From Planctomycetota bacterium (GTDB taxonomy: Bacteria; Planctomycetota; UBA1135; GCA-002686595): 43,096 bases of DNA. The DNA is taken from positions 1-43,096 of the forward strand of contig JAIOPM010000053.1 in assembly GCA_021413885.1 (NCBI GenBank), read 5' to 3'. A program made the translations under genes and the position numbers. The notes under the pieces were generated by a model that saw nothing but the letters and a program-made list of their open reading frames with translations, made no database searches and had not been told where the DNA came from. This document shows positions 35,807 through 43,096 of the stretch, in pieces. Numbering within the stretch: position 1 is the first letter of the stretch; the number at the start of each line of letters is the position of its first letter.

Positions 35807-38053
35807 TCATAGGCTCGCCCGCTTTAGGCGCAGTGCATTCGCGATGACGGAGACCGAACTCAGACTCATCGCCGCGCCGGCGAGGATCGGGCTGAGCAGC
35901 AGGCCGAAGAATGGGTAGAGCACCCCCGCCGCCACCGGAATGCCGAGGGCGTTGTAGAGGAAGGCGAAGAACAAGTTCTGCCGGATGTTCCGCAGCGTGG
36001 CGCGACTGAGGCGGATGGCTTGGGCGATGCCGCGGAGGTCGCCCCTCACGAGCGTGATGCCCGCGCTCTGCATGGCCACGTCGGTGCCAGTGCCCATCGC
36101 GATACCGACTTCTGCTTCGCTGAGGGCGGGCGCGTCGTTGATGCCGTCGCCGGCCATCGCGACGTGCTCACCTCGCGCGCGGAGCTGCTTCACATGGGCG
36201 ACTTTCCCGGCGGGCTCGATCTCGGCTTCCACGGCATCGATGCCGAGCTGCTTCGCCACCGCGGCGGCGGTACGGCGGTTGTCGCCGGTGAGCATGACGA
36301 GCTTCAGACCGAGCTCGTGAAGTTGGGCGATGGCTTCTGCCGTGGTGGCCTTGATCGGATCGGCGACGGCGAGAATGCCCGCCGGCCGACCGTCGATGGA
36401 GACGAACATCGCGGTCTTGCCCGCTTCTTGAAGACCTACCGCCGAGGCTTCGAGCGGCTCCAAGCCCGTGATCTTTTCGTTCCGCAAGAAGTCGGGCTTG
36501 CCGATCATCACCGCACGACCGGCGATGTTGCCGATCACGCCGCCCGCCGTCACCGAGCGAAAGTCCCGCACGGACTCCAGAGCGATGCCTTGCTCCTTCG
36601 CGCCGCGTACGATCGCGGCGGCGAGCGGGTGTTCACTGTTCTGCTCGAGGGATGCGGCAAGCCGCAGGAACTCCTTCGCGTCGTGACCGTCGATGGGCAG
36701 GACGTCCACGAGTTTGGGCTTGCCTTCCGTGAGCGTGCCCGTCTTGTCGACGACGAGCGTGGTGACTTTCTCCAACCGCTCGAGCGCCTCGGCATTCTTC
36801 ACGAGCACGCCTTCCTGCGCGCCGCGCCCGACGCCGACCATGATGGACATGGGCGTGGCGAGGCCGAGGGCGCACGGGCAAGCGATGATGAGAACCGCGA
36901 CGGCGGCGACGATAGCGTGCGCGAACCGCGGCTCCGGCCCGAGCCACATCCAAAGGACGAAGGTGAGCACCGAAACAGCCAGCACCACCGGCACGAAGAT
37001 GCCCGCGACCCTGTCGGCGAGACCTTGAATCGGCGCGCGGCTGCGCTGCGCCTCGGCAACCATGTTCACGATCTGCCCGAGCAACGTGTCGCTCCCGACA
37101 CGCTCGGCGCGCATGACGAAACTGCCGGGCCCGTTGACGGTGCCGCCCGTCACTTTGTCGTCGACGGTTTTCTCCACAGGGAGCGGCTCGCCGGTGACCA
37201 TGGACTCTTCCACGCTGGAGCGGCCTTCGATCACCACGCCATCCACGGGCACCTTGTCACCCGGGACCACGCGCAACGAGTCGCCGACTTTCACTTGATC
37301 GAGCGCGACTTCGTGATCGCCGCCCGGCCCGACGCGTCGCGCCATCGGCGGCGCGAGGTCGAGCAACGCCTTGATCGCGCTGCCGGTGCGGCTGCGAGCC
37401 CGGAGTTCGAGCACCTGACCGAGGAGCACCAACACCACGATCACCGCGGCGGCCTCGAAGTAGATGCCGACCTTTCCCTCGTGCTGCATGGTCGGCGGAA
37501 ACAGACTCGGCAGGAGCATCGCCACGGCGCTGAACACGAACGCGGCGCCGACGCCGATCGCGATGAGCGTGAACATGTTCAAGTGACGCGCGACGACCGA
37601 GCGCGCGCCGCGACGGAAGAACGGCCAACCCGCCCACCAGACCACCGGCGCGCTCAACGCGAATTGCGTCCACCGCGAGAACTCGCCATCCACCCAGGCC
37701 TTTCCGGCCAGCGCGGGAATCAGGTGGGCCATCGCCAAGACAAAAACCGGCAAGGTCAACGCGGCGCCGATCCAGAAGCGCCGCGTCATGTCACGCAGCT
37801 CGACGTTCTCGTCGTCGCTCGCACCCGAGGACACGATCCTCGGCTCCAACGCCATGCCGCAGATCGGGCAGTCGCCGGGAACGGCGCTGGTCACCTCGGG
37901 GTGCATCGGGCAGACGTAGGTCGACGCGCTCGCCGGCTTCGGCGGCGCGGGAGGAGTCCCGCCGCAGCAGGCTTTCGCGTGAGCGTTCGGTCGGGAGCCG
38001 CTCGACGCGGCGTGGCGGTGATCGTGGTCGGTCGGCGGAAGGGTCGTAGGCAT
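35807..38053 (-). CDS. copA: Copper-translocating P1B-type ATPase with N-terminal heavy-metal-binding domain
   Basis: A 748-residue pump exporting Cu+ (or Ag+). The N-terminus is His-rich ([10 protein letters not shown]), followed by a CPMHPEV...[10 protein letters not shown] domain (48-71) instead of the usual CxxC HMA domain. Eight membrane helices include the CPC motif (392-394, [11 protein letters not shown]). The actuator has TGEP (287-290), the phosphorylated Asp436 sits in DKTGTLTEG, with the GDGINDAP hinge and SEHPLAAAI nucleotide motif. The late helices carry YN and MSLSS, the ligands of the Cu+ subclass (P1B-1). An AGGAGA site precedes the ATG. By eye, codon use is less CGCG-dominated than in the neighbours, which may reflect transfer. 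Confidence 0.95.
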   Translation of the reverse strand: MPTTLPPTDHDHRHAASSGSRPNAHAKACCGGTPPAPPKPASASTYVCPMHPEVTSAVPGDCPICGMALEPRIVSSGASDDENVELRDMTRRFWIGAALTLPVFVLAMAHLIPALAGKAWVDGEFSRWTQFALSAPVVWWAGWPFFRRGARSVVARHLNMFTLIAIGVGAAFVFSAVAMLLPSLFPPTMQHEGKVGIYFEAAAVIVVLVLLGQVLELRARSRTGSAIKALLDLAPPMARRVGPGGDHEVALDQVKVGDSLRVVPGDKVPVDGVVIEGRSSVEESMVTGEPLPVEKTVDDKVTGGTVNGPGSFVMRAERVGSDTLLGQIVNMVAEAQRSRAPIQGLADRVAGIFVPVVLAVSVLTFVLWMWLGPEPRFAHAIVAAVAVLIIACPCALGLATPMSIMVGVGRGAQEGVLVKNAEALERLEKVTTLVVDKTGTLTEGKPKLVDVLPIDGHDAKEFLRLAASLEQNSEHPLAAAIVRGAKEQGIALESVRDFRSVTAGGVIGNIAGRAVMIGKPDFLRNEKITGLEPLEASAVGLQEAGKTAMFVSIDGRPAGILAVADPIKATTAEAIAQLHELGLKLVMLTGDNRRTAAAVAKQLGIDAVEAEIEPAGKVAHVKQLRARGEHVAMAGDGINDAPALSEAEVGIAMGTGTDVAMQSAGITLVRGDLRGIAQAIRLSRATLRNIRQNLFFAFLYNALGIPVAAGVLYPFFGLLLSPILAGAAMSLSSVSVIANALRLKRASL

Positions 38054-38085
38054 CGGAAGGGTCTCCTAGTCGGTTCACCCCCGCC

Positions 38086-38111
38086 GACGCAGCCCCCGCG
38101 GCTTGCTTACA
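38086..38111 (-). promoter_or_regulatory. Candidate ECF-type promoter for the copper genes
   Basis: Read on the minus strand, TGTAAGC (38111-38105) is followed 15 bp later by CGTC (38089-38086), a -10 form common to many ECF sigma factors. The site is in the 92-bp gap between the sigma gene and copA, with the -10 box about 32 bp before the copA ATG. An AGGAGA ribosome site is at 38062-38067. The pairing with the adjacent sigma factor is inference. Confidence 0.4.
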
Positions 38112-38145
38112 CCTCGAAACGACTTTCTCGCGCGATCCCGCAGCT

Positions 38146-38742
38146 TCAGTGCGACGGCGAACCGCCTTCGGAGCGCGAGCACGAGCAGTCGAGGCATCCG
38201 TGCTCGGCGCACGTCCGACACACACGTGTGACCTGCTCGCGCAACGCCTCGCGCGCGCGGAAGATCCGCACCGCGGCGTTGCTGTCCGAAATCCCGACTT
38301 CGGCCGCGAAGTCCTTCACCGCCGCGCCCTCGACCTCGATGCGGCGCAGGGCCTGCGCGTACTCCGGCTTCAAGGTCGCCGCCAAGTCGGCGACGCACTT
38401 GCACACCACCGCGGCGAGTTCGCCGCCGTGCGCGGGGCTACGGTCGAGCTCGTCGCTCAACGTCTCGAGGCCGCGCGCCGCCGAACTCGCGCGTCGACGG
38501 TGATCGACGACGGCGTTGCGCAAGAGCCGATAGAACCAAGAGACCGCCGCTTCGTCGTCGCGCACGGCGCTCGCCTTCTGCAAGCCGCGCACGAATGCGT
38601 CTTGGAGGATGTCTTCCGCGATCGCGCGATCGCCGACGCGACGTTCCAAGAACGCGAGGAATTCGCGGTGACGTGCGACCAACGCCTCGACGATCTCCGA
38701 GGAAGACTGCTCGGGAGGCTCGCGCTCGTCGTGCGGTTTCAT
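38146..38742 (-). CDS. ECF sigma factor with cysteine-rich metal-sensing C-terminus (CorE-like)
   Basis: A 198-residue sigma-70 family factor. Region 2 is at about 18-90 (AEDILQDAFVRGLQK, WFYRLLRNAVVDHRRR) and region 4 at about 120-170 (LKPEYAQALRRIEVEG, DFAAEVGISDSNAAVRIFRAREAL). A CKC motif sits in the linker (Cys114, Cys116), and the tail holds five more cysteines (175, 178, 183, 186, 188) in CRTCAEHGCLDCSC. This layout, a CxC between the two regions plus a C-terminal cysteine domain, is that of the CorE/CorE2 metal-responsive ECF factors known from Myxococcus, which bind the metal directly and need no anti-sigma. It heads the copper locus, 92 bp before copA. Confidence 0.9.
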   Translation of the reverse strand: MKPHDEREPPEQSSSEIVEALVARHREFLAFLERRVGDRAIAEDILQDAFVRGLQKASAVRDDEAAVSWFYRLLRNAVVDHRRRASSAARGLETLSDELDRSPAHGGELAAVVCKCVADLAATLKPEYAQALRRIEVEGAAVKDFAAEVGISDSNAAVRIFRAREALREQVTRVCRTCAEHGCLDCSCSRSEGGSPSH

Positions 38743-38766
38743 GCCGCCGGAGTCAGGCCGGATCGC

Positions 38767-39414
38767 CTACTTCCCCTTGCCGCGGTTGCGCAGCACCTCG
38801 ATCACCGCCGGCAGCACCGAGATCACGATGATGCCGATGATCACGAGGTGGAAGTTGCGCTTGACCGGCTCGAGGTTGCCGAAGACGCATCCCGCCGTGA
38901 CGATCAAGCCGACCCACACCACCGCGCCGACGACGCAGAACGTCGCGTAGCGGCGGAACTCCATCTTGCCGACGCCGGCGACGAACGGCGCGAACGTGCG
39001 GACGATCGGGACGAAGCGCGCGAGGATGATCGTCTTGCCGCCATGTTTCTCGTAGAAGTGCTGCGTGCGTTCGAGGTGCTTGCGGTTGAAGAGGCGCGAG
39101 CCGTCGCTCTTGAACATCCTTGGCCCGAGCTTGCGTCCGATCGTGTAGTTGACGAGGTCGCCGCACAGCGCCGCCGCGATCAAGACCAACGCGACCGGCA
39201 CCGGGCGGATCACCGAATCCGGCGTCGCCGACAACGCGCCGACCGCGAAGAGCAGCGAATCGCCCGGCAGGAACGGCGTGACCACGAGACCGGTTTCGCA
39301 GAACACGATCGCGAAGAGCAATACGTAGAGCCACGGCCCGAGATCCGCCGCCCACTGGTTCAGGTAGACGTCGAGGTGCAACACGACGTCGAGGAGTTGG
39401 TGCAGGAGATCCAT
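38767..39414 (-). CDS. DedA-family membrane protein
   Basis: A 215-residue inner-membrane protein of the DedA (SNARE-associated, VTT) family, whose members help recycle lipid carriers and maintain membrane homeostasis. Family blocks: FCETGLVVTPFLPGDSLLFAVGAL, CGDLVNYTIGRKLGPRMF, FYEKHGGKTIILARFVPIVRTFAPFVAGVG and a C-terminal hydrophobic helix. The acidic and arginine residues of the transport site (E in FCETG, R in ARFVPIVRT) are present. The ATG at 39414 gives the usual length. It lies 24 bp upstream of the sigma gene on the same strand, so it may share that transcript. Confidence 0.93.
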   Translation of the reverse strand: MDLLHQLLDVVLHLDVYLNQWAADLGPWLYVLLFAIVFCETGLVVTPFLPGDSLLFAVGALSATPDSVIRPVPVALVLIAAALCGDLVNYTIGRKLGPRMFKSDGSRLFNRKHLERTQHFYEKHGGKTIILARFVPIVRTFAPFVAGVGKMEFRRYATFCVVGAVVWVGLIVTAGCVFGNLEPVKRNFHLVIIGIIVISVLPAVIEVLRNRGKGK

Positions 39415-39574
39415 GCGGGGGTCGTTCCGGCGATTGGGGGCGCGAGGCGGTCGAGACGCACGCTCGCGAGCACGCCGACCGGGAAGCGCCGAGGCGGACC
39501 CCGCCGCGAGGCGTCGCGACCGTCGGCGGAATCTCGCAGAGCGCGTGCTCTCGTGCAAAGGCTTTGCGTCCCCC

Positions 39575-39601
39575 TTGCGCGCGGCCTTCCGCGTCTACAA
39601 T
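39575..39601 (+). promoter_or_regulatory. Candidate sigma-70 promoter for rsfS
   Basis: TTGCGC (39575-39580) and TACAAT (39596-39601) lie 15 bp apart in the 288-bp divergent gap between dedA and rsfS; the -10 box is close to consensus and the spacer short. It would give a leader of about 95 nt. The rest of this gap shows no gene I can support. Confidence 0.4.
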
Positions 39602-39702
39602 GACTTCGACCGGCGCGGCGACCTTCGGGTCGTGCGGCCCGAGTCCTCCGGCCACCCACCTTCGAACCCTCTCGCGCCTTCCTCGAGAAAGAGGATCGTC
39701 TC

Positions 39703-40095
39703 ATCGACTCCCAACAGCTCGCCGCCCTCGCCGCGCACATCAGCGACCTCAAGAAAGGCGTCGACATCCGCGTGCTCGACGTCCAAGAGCAGATCCAGAT
39801 CGCGGATTACTTCGTGGTCGTCTGCGGTCTGTCGCGTCCGCAACTGCGCGCGCTCCACAAGGAGCTGCACGTCCAACTGAAGCTCGCGGGCGCCGGCCAT
39901 GAACACGCGGAAGGCGTCGAGCTCGGCTGGTGGATCCTGATGGACTACGGCGACGTCGTCGTGCACTTGATGCAGCCCGAGGCGCGCGAGTACTACGACC
40001 TCGACGGCCTCTACCGGGATTGCCCGGACATCGATTGGCGCAAGGTCACGCTGCCGGAGATCGCAGAGGTCTCGAAGCTGCGCGCGGCCGAGTGA
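39703..40095 (+). CDS. rsfS: Ribosome silencing factor RsfS, apparently started at an ATC codon
   Basis: RsfS binds ribosomal protein L14 and blocks subunit joining when nutrients are short. Conserved blocks: KKGVDIRVLDVQEQIQIADYFVVVCGLSRPQLRAL, GVELGWWILMDYGDVVVHLMQPEAREYYDLDGLY. The usual N-terminal helix (DSQQLAALAAHISDLKKG) is encoded, yet no ATG, GTG, TTG or CTG lies in frame between the stop at 39601 and the GTG at 39772. That GTG would delete the helix. An AGAGGA ribosome site (39690-39695) sits 7 bp before ATC 39703, giving a 130-residue protein of normal form. Initiation at ATC, or a sequence error in an ATG, are the options. Confidence 0.8.
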   Translation: MDSQQLAALAAHISDLKKGVDIRVLDVQEQIQIADYFVVVCGLSRPQLRALHKELHVQLKLAGAGHEHAEGVELGWWILMDYGDVVVHLMQPEAREYYDLDGLYRDCPDIDWRKVTLPEIAEVSKLRAAE

Positions 40096-40116
40096 GTCCA
40101 GGCCAGAGTCCCCGAA

Positions 40117-41847
40117 ATGCAATGGCGCGAGTGGAGCGACGAGTCGTTCGCGACGGCGCGTGAGCGTTCGGCGCCGGTCCTGTTGTTCCTCGGCGCGTCG
40201 TGGTGCCGCTTCTGCAAGGAGCTCGATGAACTGGTGCTCGCCGACGAACGCGTCGCGCGGGTGATCCACGAGCGCTTCGTCCCGATCCGCGTCGACAAGG
40301 ACCGGCGGCCGGACATCGACGCGCGTTATTCGAAGGGCGGTTGGCCGACGATCGCGTACCTCGACGATCAAGGCGAGCTGATCGCGTCCGACGCGTACCT
40401 CGAAGCCGAGGAGCTGCTCCCGCGTCTCGAACTGATCGCCAACTACTACGCGCAGAACCGCGCCGAGCTCAAACGCCGTCTCACCGAAGCCGGCGAGCGT
40501 CCGACGACGTTGCGCCGTCCGCGCGGCGAGCTCTCGCGCGAACTCGTCGACTGGGTCGCGAAGACGGTGCTCGAGACCGCCGATCCGACGTTCGGCGGTT
40601 GGGGACGCGAGCACAAGTTCCCCCACTTCGAGGCGATCGACTTCGCGTTGATCCGTTGGTCACAGACCGGCGACGAAGCGATGCGCAAGCTCGTGCTGCG
40701 CACGTTGCGCGGCATGCAGCAGGGTGAGATCCACGACAAGGTCGAGGGCGGCTTCTACCGCTACGCGACGCAACCGGACTGGAGCCGCCCGCACTACGAG
40801 AAGATGCTCGACTCGAACGCGCAGCGGCTCTTCTCGTACCTCGAGGCGTATCAAGCTTTCGGCGAGACGAGCTTCAAGAAGACCGCCGAAGGCATCCTCG
40901 ATTGGATGGTTTCGACGCTGCTCGATCGCGAGACCGCGGCGTTCAAGGGTTCGCAGGATGCGAGCCCGAGTTACGCGCACCTCGCGACGCGCGCGGCGCG
41001 CAAGGAACTCGGCGCGCCCGATTGCGACCCGACGATCTTCGCGAACTGGAACGCGATCGCGGTGTCGTCGCTCTTCAAGGCGGCGGCGGTCCTCGGCCAG
41101 GAAGAGCTCGACGTGCTCGCGTTGCACTGCCTCGACTTCGTGCTCGAGGAGCTCTACGACGAACGCCACGGCGTCTATCACTACTGGGACGGCACGTACC
41201 ACCTGCCGGGCATGCTCGCGGATCAGGCGTACACGCTGCGAGCGTTGGTCGACGCGGTGCAGTTCTCCGGCGAGACGCGTTACCTCGAACACGCGCGCTC
41301 GCTCGCCGCGTCGACGATCGAGACGCTCTCGAACGACGAAGAGGGCGGCTTCTGGGATCTGCGCAGCGATCCGAAAGCGCACGGGGGCTTGAAGCGGCGC
41401 ACGCGCTCGATCCTGGAGAACGCGGTGATGGCGGAAGCGTTGGTGCGCCTCGCGCTCGTCAGCCACGAGAACGACTGGATGGCGAAGGCACGCGAGACGT
41501 TGGAGTCGTTCGCGTCCGACTACAAACGCTACGGCCACCTCGTTGCCGGTTACGCGCGAGCGGTCGACCTCGTCCTGCAACCGCCGGTTCACGTGATCGT
41601 CGTCGGCCCGCGCGACGCGAACGAGACGACGACGTTGCGGCGCGCCGCGCTCGCGCCGTACGTCGCGAGTCGCGTCGTCCAAGTGATCGATCCGGCGGTC
41701 GACGGCGCGTTGCTCGAACGCTCCGGCCTGCCGCGCGGCGAAGGCGGCGCGCGTGCGTTCCTGCGCCGCGGCCGCGAGAGCTACGCGGAAACGGCGGATC
41801 CCGCGCGGCTGCCGGCCTTGCTCGCGCGCATCGAACGCGGGTCATGA
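40117..41847 (+). CDS. Thioredoxin-domain DUF255 protein (YyaL/SPATA20-like)
   Basis: A 576-residue protein. Residues 1-110 are a thioredoxin-like domain with a CRFC active-site motif (LGASWCRFCKELDELV) and the family YSKGGWPTIAYLDDQGE. The rest is an (alpha/alpha)6-barrel-like helical region (GGWGREHKFPHF, GGFYRYATQPDWSRPHYEKMLDSNA, NWNAIAVSSL, DQAYTLRALVDA), as in the glycosidase-like C-terminal half of this family. It is shorter than typical members of about 680 residues, mainly lacking N-terminal sequence before the thioredoxin fold. Biochemical role unknown. The stop overlaps the sulfatase ATG (ATGA). Confidence 0.9.
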   Translation: MQWREWSDESFATARERSAPVLLFLGASWCRFCKELDELVLADERVARVIHERFVPIRVDKDRRPDIDARYSKGGWPTIAYLDDQGELIASDAYLEAEELLPRLELIANYYAQNRAELKRRLTEAGERPTTLRRPRGELSRELVDWVAKTVLETADPTFGGWGREHKFPHFEAIDFALIRWSQTGDEAMRKLVLRTLRGMQQGEIHDKVEGGFYRYATQPDWSRPHYEKMLDSNAQRLFSYLEAYQAFGETSFKKTAEGILDWMVSTLLDRETAAFKGSQDASPSYAHLATRAARKELGAPDCDPTIFANWNAIAVSSLFKAAAVLGQEELDVLALHCLDFVLEELYDERHGVYHYWDGTYHLPGMLADQAYTLRALVDAVQFSGETRYLEHARSLAASTIETLSNDEEGGFWDLRSDPKAHGGLKRRTRSILENAVMAEALVRLALVSHENDWMAKARETLESFASDYKRYGHLVAGYARAVDLVLQPPVHVIVVGPRDANETTTLRRAALAPYVASRVVQVIDPAVDGALLERSGLPRGEGGARAFLRRGRESYAETADPARLPALLARIERGS

Positions 41848-43096
41848 AGTTCTTGCGTGCGCTCGGGCGCTCGGCGGCGGCGCTGGCGTTCGTTCTCCTC
41901 GCCGCGTGCTCTGTTGGATGCAGCAGGGGCGAGCCCGCGACCGGCGTCGTGCACCTCGCGCCGAAGCTCGCGAGCGGCGGTGCGAGCGTCGCGGAGCTCG
42001 AGCGCGTCGCGAAGCGCGCGAGCTTCGTCGTCGAACCGAAGGTGCGCACCGATTCGATCGCTCCGTGGAAGCTCGAGTTCGCCGAAGTGCGCTCGTACGA
42101 CGAAACGGAGACCGGCACGGGCTTCCGCGTGATCGGCAACGTGCGCGAAGGCGACGCGTTCAAGCACGTCGAGATCGTCCTCGACGAACCGCTCGACGCC
42201 GGCGACGTCGACGCGCTCGAGCTCGTCGTGCGCGACACGCAGCGCGGACTCGCGCGCCTGACGTGGCGCCGTGCGGACGAGCCGGCGGACGCCGACACGT
42301 GGACGCGCCACGTCGACGCGCACATCGAGGATTCGAAGGACGAGCAGACGATCACGCTCTCGCTCGCGGACCATCCCGAATGGCGCGGACGGATCGCGCG
42401 GCTCGACCTCGTGCCGAAGCAGGATGGTTGGCAGCGCTTCGAGCTCGTGCGCCTCTCTCTGGTGCGCGGCGGTTTCACGCCGGGGCCCGATCGACTCGAA
42501 GACAATTCGGACGCGGGCCTCGTCGCGCGCGAGCGTCAGACACGCCGTTCGTTCCCGACCGACTTCGACGTGCCGCTCTTCGCGCGCGCCGACGTTCCGC
42601 GGGGCGGCCGTTTCGCGTGCGAGGTCGCGCTCGGTTCGGGAGCGCGCTCGCTCGGCGAGACGACGTGGTGCGCGGTCGACGTCCGCGAAGGGACGAACGC
42701 ATGGCGCAATGCAGGTCGTTTGGAGCTCGCGCCTTCGAACGCGCCCGAGAAGGAGTGGTACACGTTCGCGGCCGATCTCTCCGATTGGGCAGGCCGCGCG
42801 GTCGAGCTCCGGCTGCGCGCGTTCCGCGGCGCATGGACCGACGATCCGACGCGCGGCGTCGGCGGTTCGCTCGCTCGCGTGAACGTCCACTGGGGCGCGC
42901 CCGTGATCCTCGGCGAGCTCGAGAAGGACCGGCGGCCGAACTTGATCCTCGTGACGCTCGACACGACGCGCGCCGACGCGCTCGCCGCGGATCGCACGCC
43001 GTACTTCGATGCGCTCAGGCACCAGTCGCTCGACTTCACCAACGCGTGGTGCTCGTGCAACGCGACGTCGCCGTCGCACGCGTCGATCCTGACCGG
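41844..43096 (+). CDS. Sulfatase-fold lipoprotein, N-terminal part (3' end outside the window)
   Basis: 417 codons are visible. The ATG at 41844 overlaps the upstream stop and opens a lipoprotein signal (ALAFVLLAACSVGCS, lipobox LLAAC). Residues about 30-360 form a beta-rich N-terminal domain of unknown type. The sulfatase/alkaline phosphatase fold begins at PNLILVTLDTTRADAL, whose aspartate binds metal. The nucleophile motif reads TSPSHASILTG with Thr408 at the position that is Cys or Ser in true formylglycine sulfatases. A Thr there suggests a phosphoryl-transfer enzyme of the superfamily rather than an active sulfatase. The frame is open at the window end. Confidence 0.85.
   Translation, partial: MKFLRALGRSAAALAFVLLAACSVGCSRGEPATGVVHLAPKLASGGASVAELERVAKRASFVVEPKVRTDSIAPWKLEFAEVRSYDETETGTGFRVIGNVREGDAFKHVEIVLDEPLDAGDVDALELVVRDTQRGLARLTWRRADEPADADTWTRHVDAHIEDSKDEQTITLSLADHPEWRGRIARLDLVPKQDGWQRFELVRLSLVRGGFTPGPDRLEDNSDAGLVARERQTRRSFPTDFDVPLFARADVPRGGRFACEVALGSGARSLGETTWCAVDVREGTNAWRNAGRLELAPSNAPEKEWYTFAADLSDWAGRAVELRLRAFRGAWTDDPTRGVGGSLARVNVHWGAPVILGELEKDRRPNLILVTLDTTRADALAADRTPYFDALRHQSLDFTNAWCSCNATSPSHASILT

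Noticed and set aside
43065..43096. True formylglycine sulfatase assignment
   Set aside because: The visible motif has Thr, not Cys or Ser, at the modified position, so only the fold is claimed.
1..43096. CRISPR array, tRNA, rRNA, prophage or integrase
   Set aside because: No regularly spaced repeats, tRNA-like cloverleaf, rRNA segments, phage structural genes or recombinase motifs were seen in reading the window.

Overview
This is a very GC-rich window from a diderm bacterium. It is most likely a planctomycete of the high-GC marine lineages (Saltatorellus/Engelhardtia/Rohdeia type). The evidence is a secreted protein at 643-1698 ending in the C-terminal domain I associate with those genomes, an ECF sigma factor resembling the TIGR02999 group, a sulfatase-fold lipoprotein, outer-membrane machinery (Omp85, TamB, TolC), and many GTG/TTG starts with 4-bp stop/start overlaps. 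Taxonomy is inferred from protein families; there is no rRNA in the window.

Layout. 1-6207: a partial unknown gene, the secreted protein, the ECF sigma factor (minus strand), a SulP anion transporter, an unknown exported protein and a UreH-like metal transporter. 6204-14022 (minus): a run reading corA, tamB, a TamA/BamA-like lipoprotein and a small membrane-anchored protein. 14126-15703: an RluA-family pseudouridine synthase and a rhomboid protease. 15713-15932: a non-coding MITE-like element with imperfect terminal inverted repeats and a large internal hairpin. 15993-19620: DUF4142 lipoprotein, a DUF4279 gene overlapping clpS, a DUF523/DUF1722 protein, an SRPBCC protein and a small cysteine-rich membrane protein. 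19714-21893: zwf and pgl, the oxidative pentose phosphate entry.

22053-32024 holds a complete kdp potassium locus: a 26-codon membrane micro-ORF, kdpF, A, B, C, D and E, then a hybrid histidine kinase. Upstream is a perfect 11-bp tandem repeat plus a third half-site, a good candidate operator for the OmpR-family regulator KdpE.

32053-38742 (minus) is a copper-handling locus. In transcription order: an ECF sigma factor with CxC and C-terminal cysteine clusters (CorE-like, a metal-sensing type), a Cu+ P1B-ATPase, a periplasmic protein with three CPxxG repeats, a 76-residue lipoprotein ending in a His/Met tail, a TolC-family lipoprotein and a TAT-exported multicopper oxidase. A candidate ECF promoter lies just before copA. 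Together they could sense copper, pump it out of the cytoplasm, bind it in the periplasm, move it across the outer membrane and oxidise it. No RND pump or membrane-fusion protein is present.

38767-43096: a DedA protein, ribosome silencing factor RsfS (with no canonical start codon at its expected N-terminus), a thioredoxin/DUF255 protein, and a sulfatase-fold lipoprotein cut by the window end. The most interesting items are the copper locus with its sigma factor, the kdp operator repeats, the MITE-like element and the RsfS start. No CRISPR array, tRNA, rRNA, prophage or transposase gene was seen.
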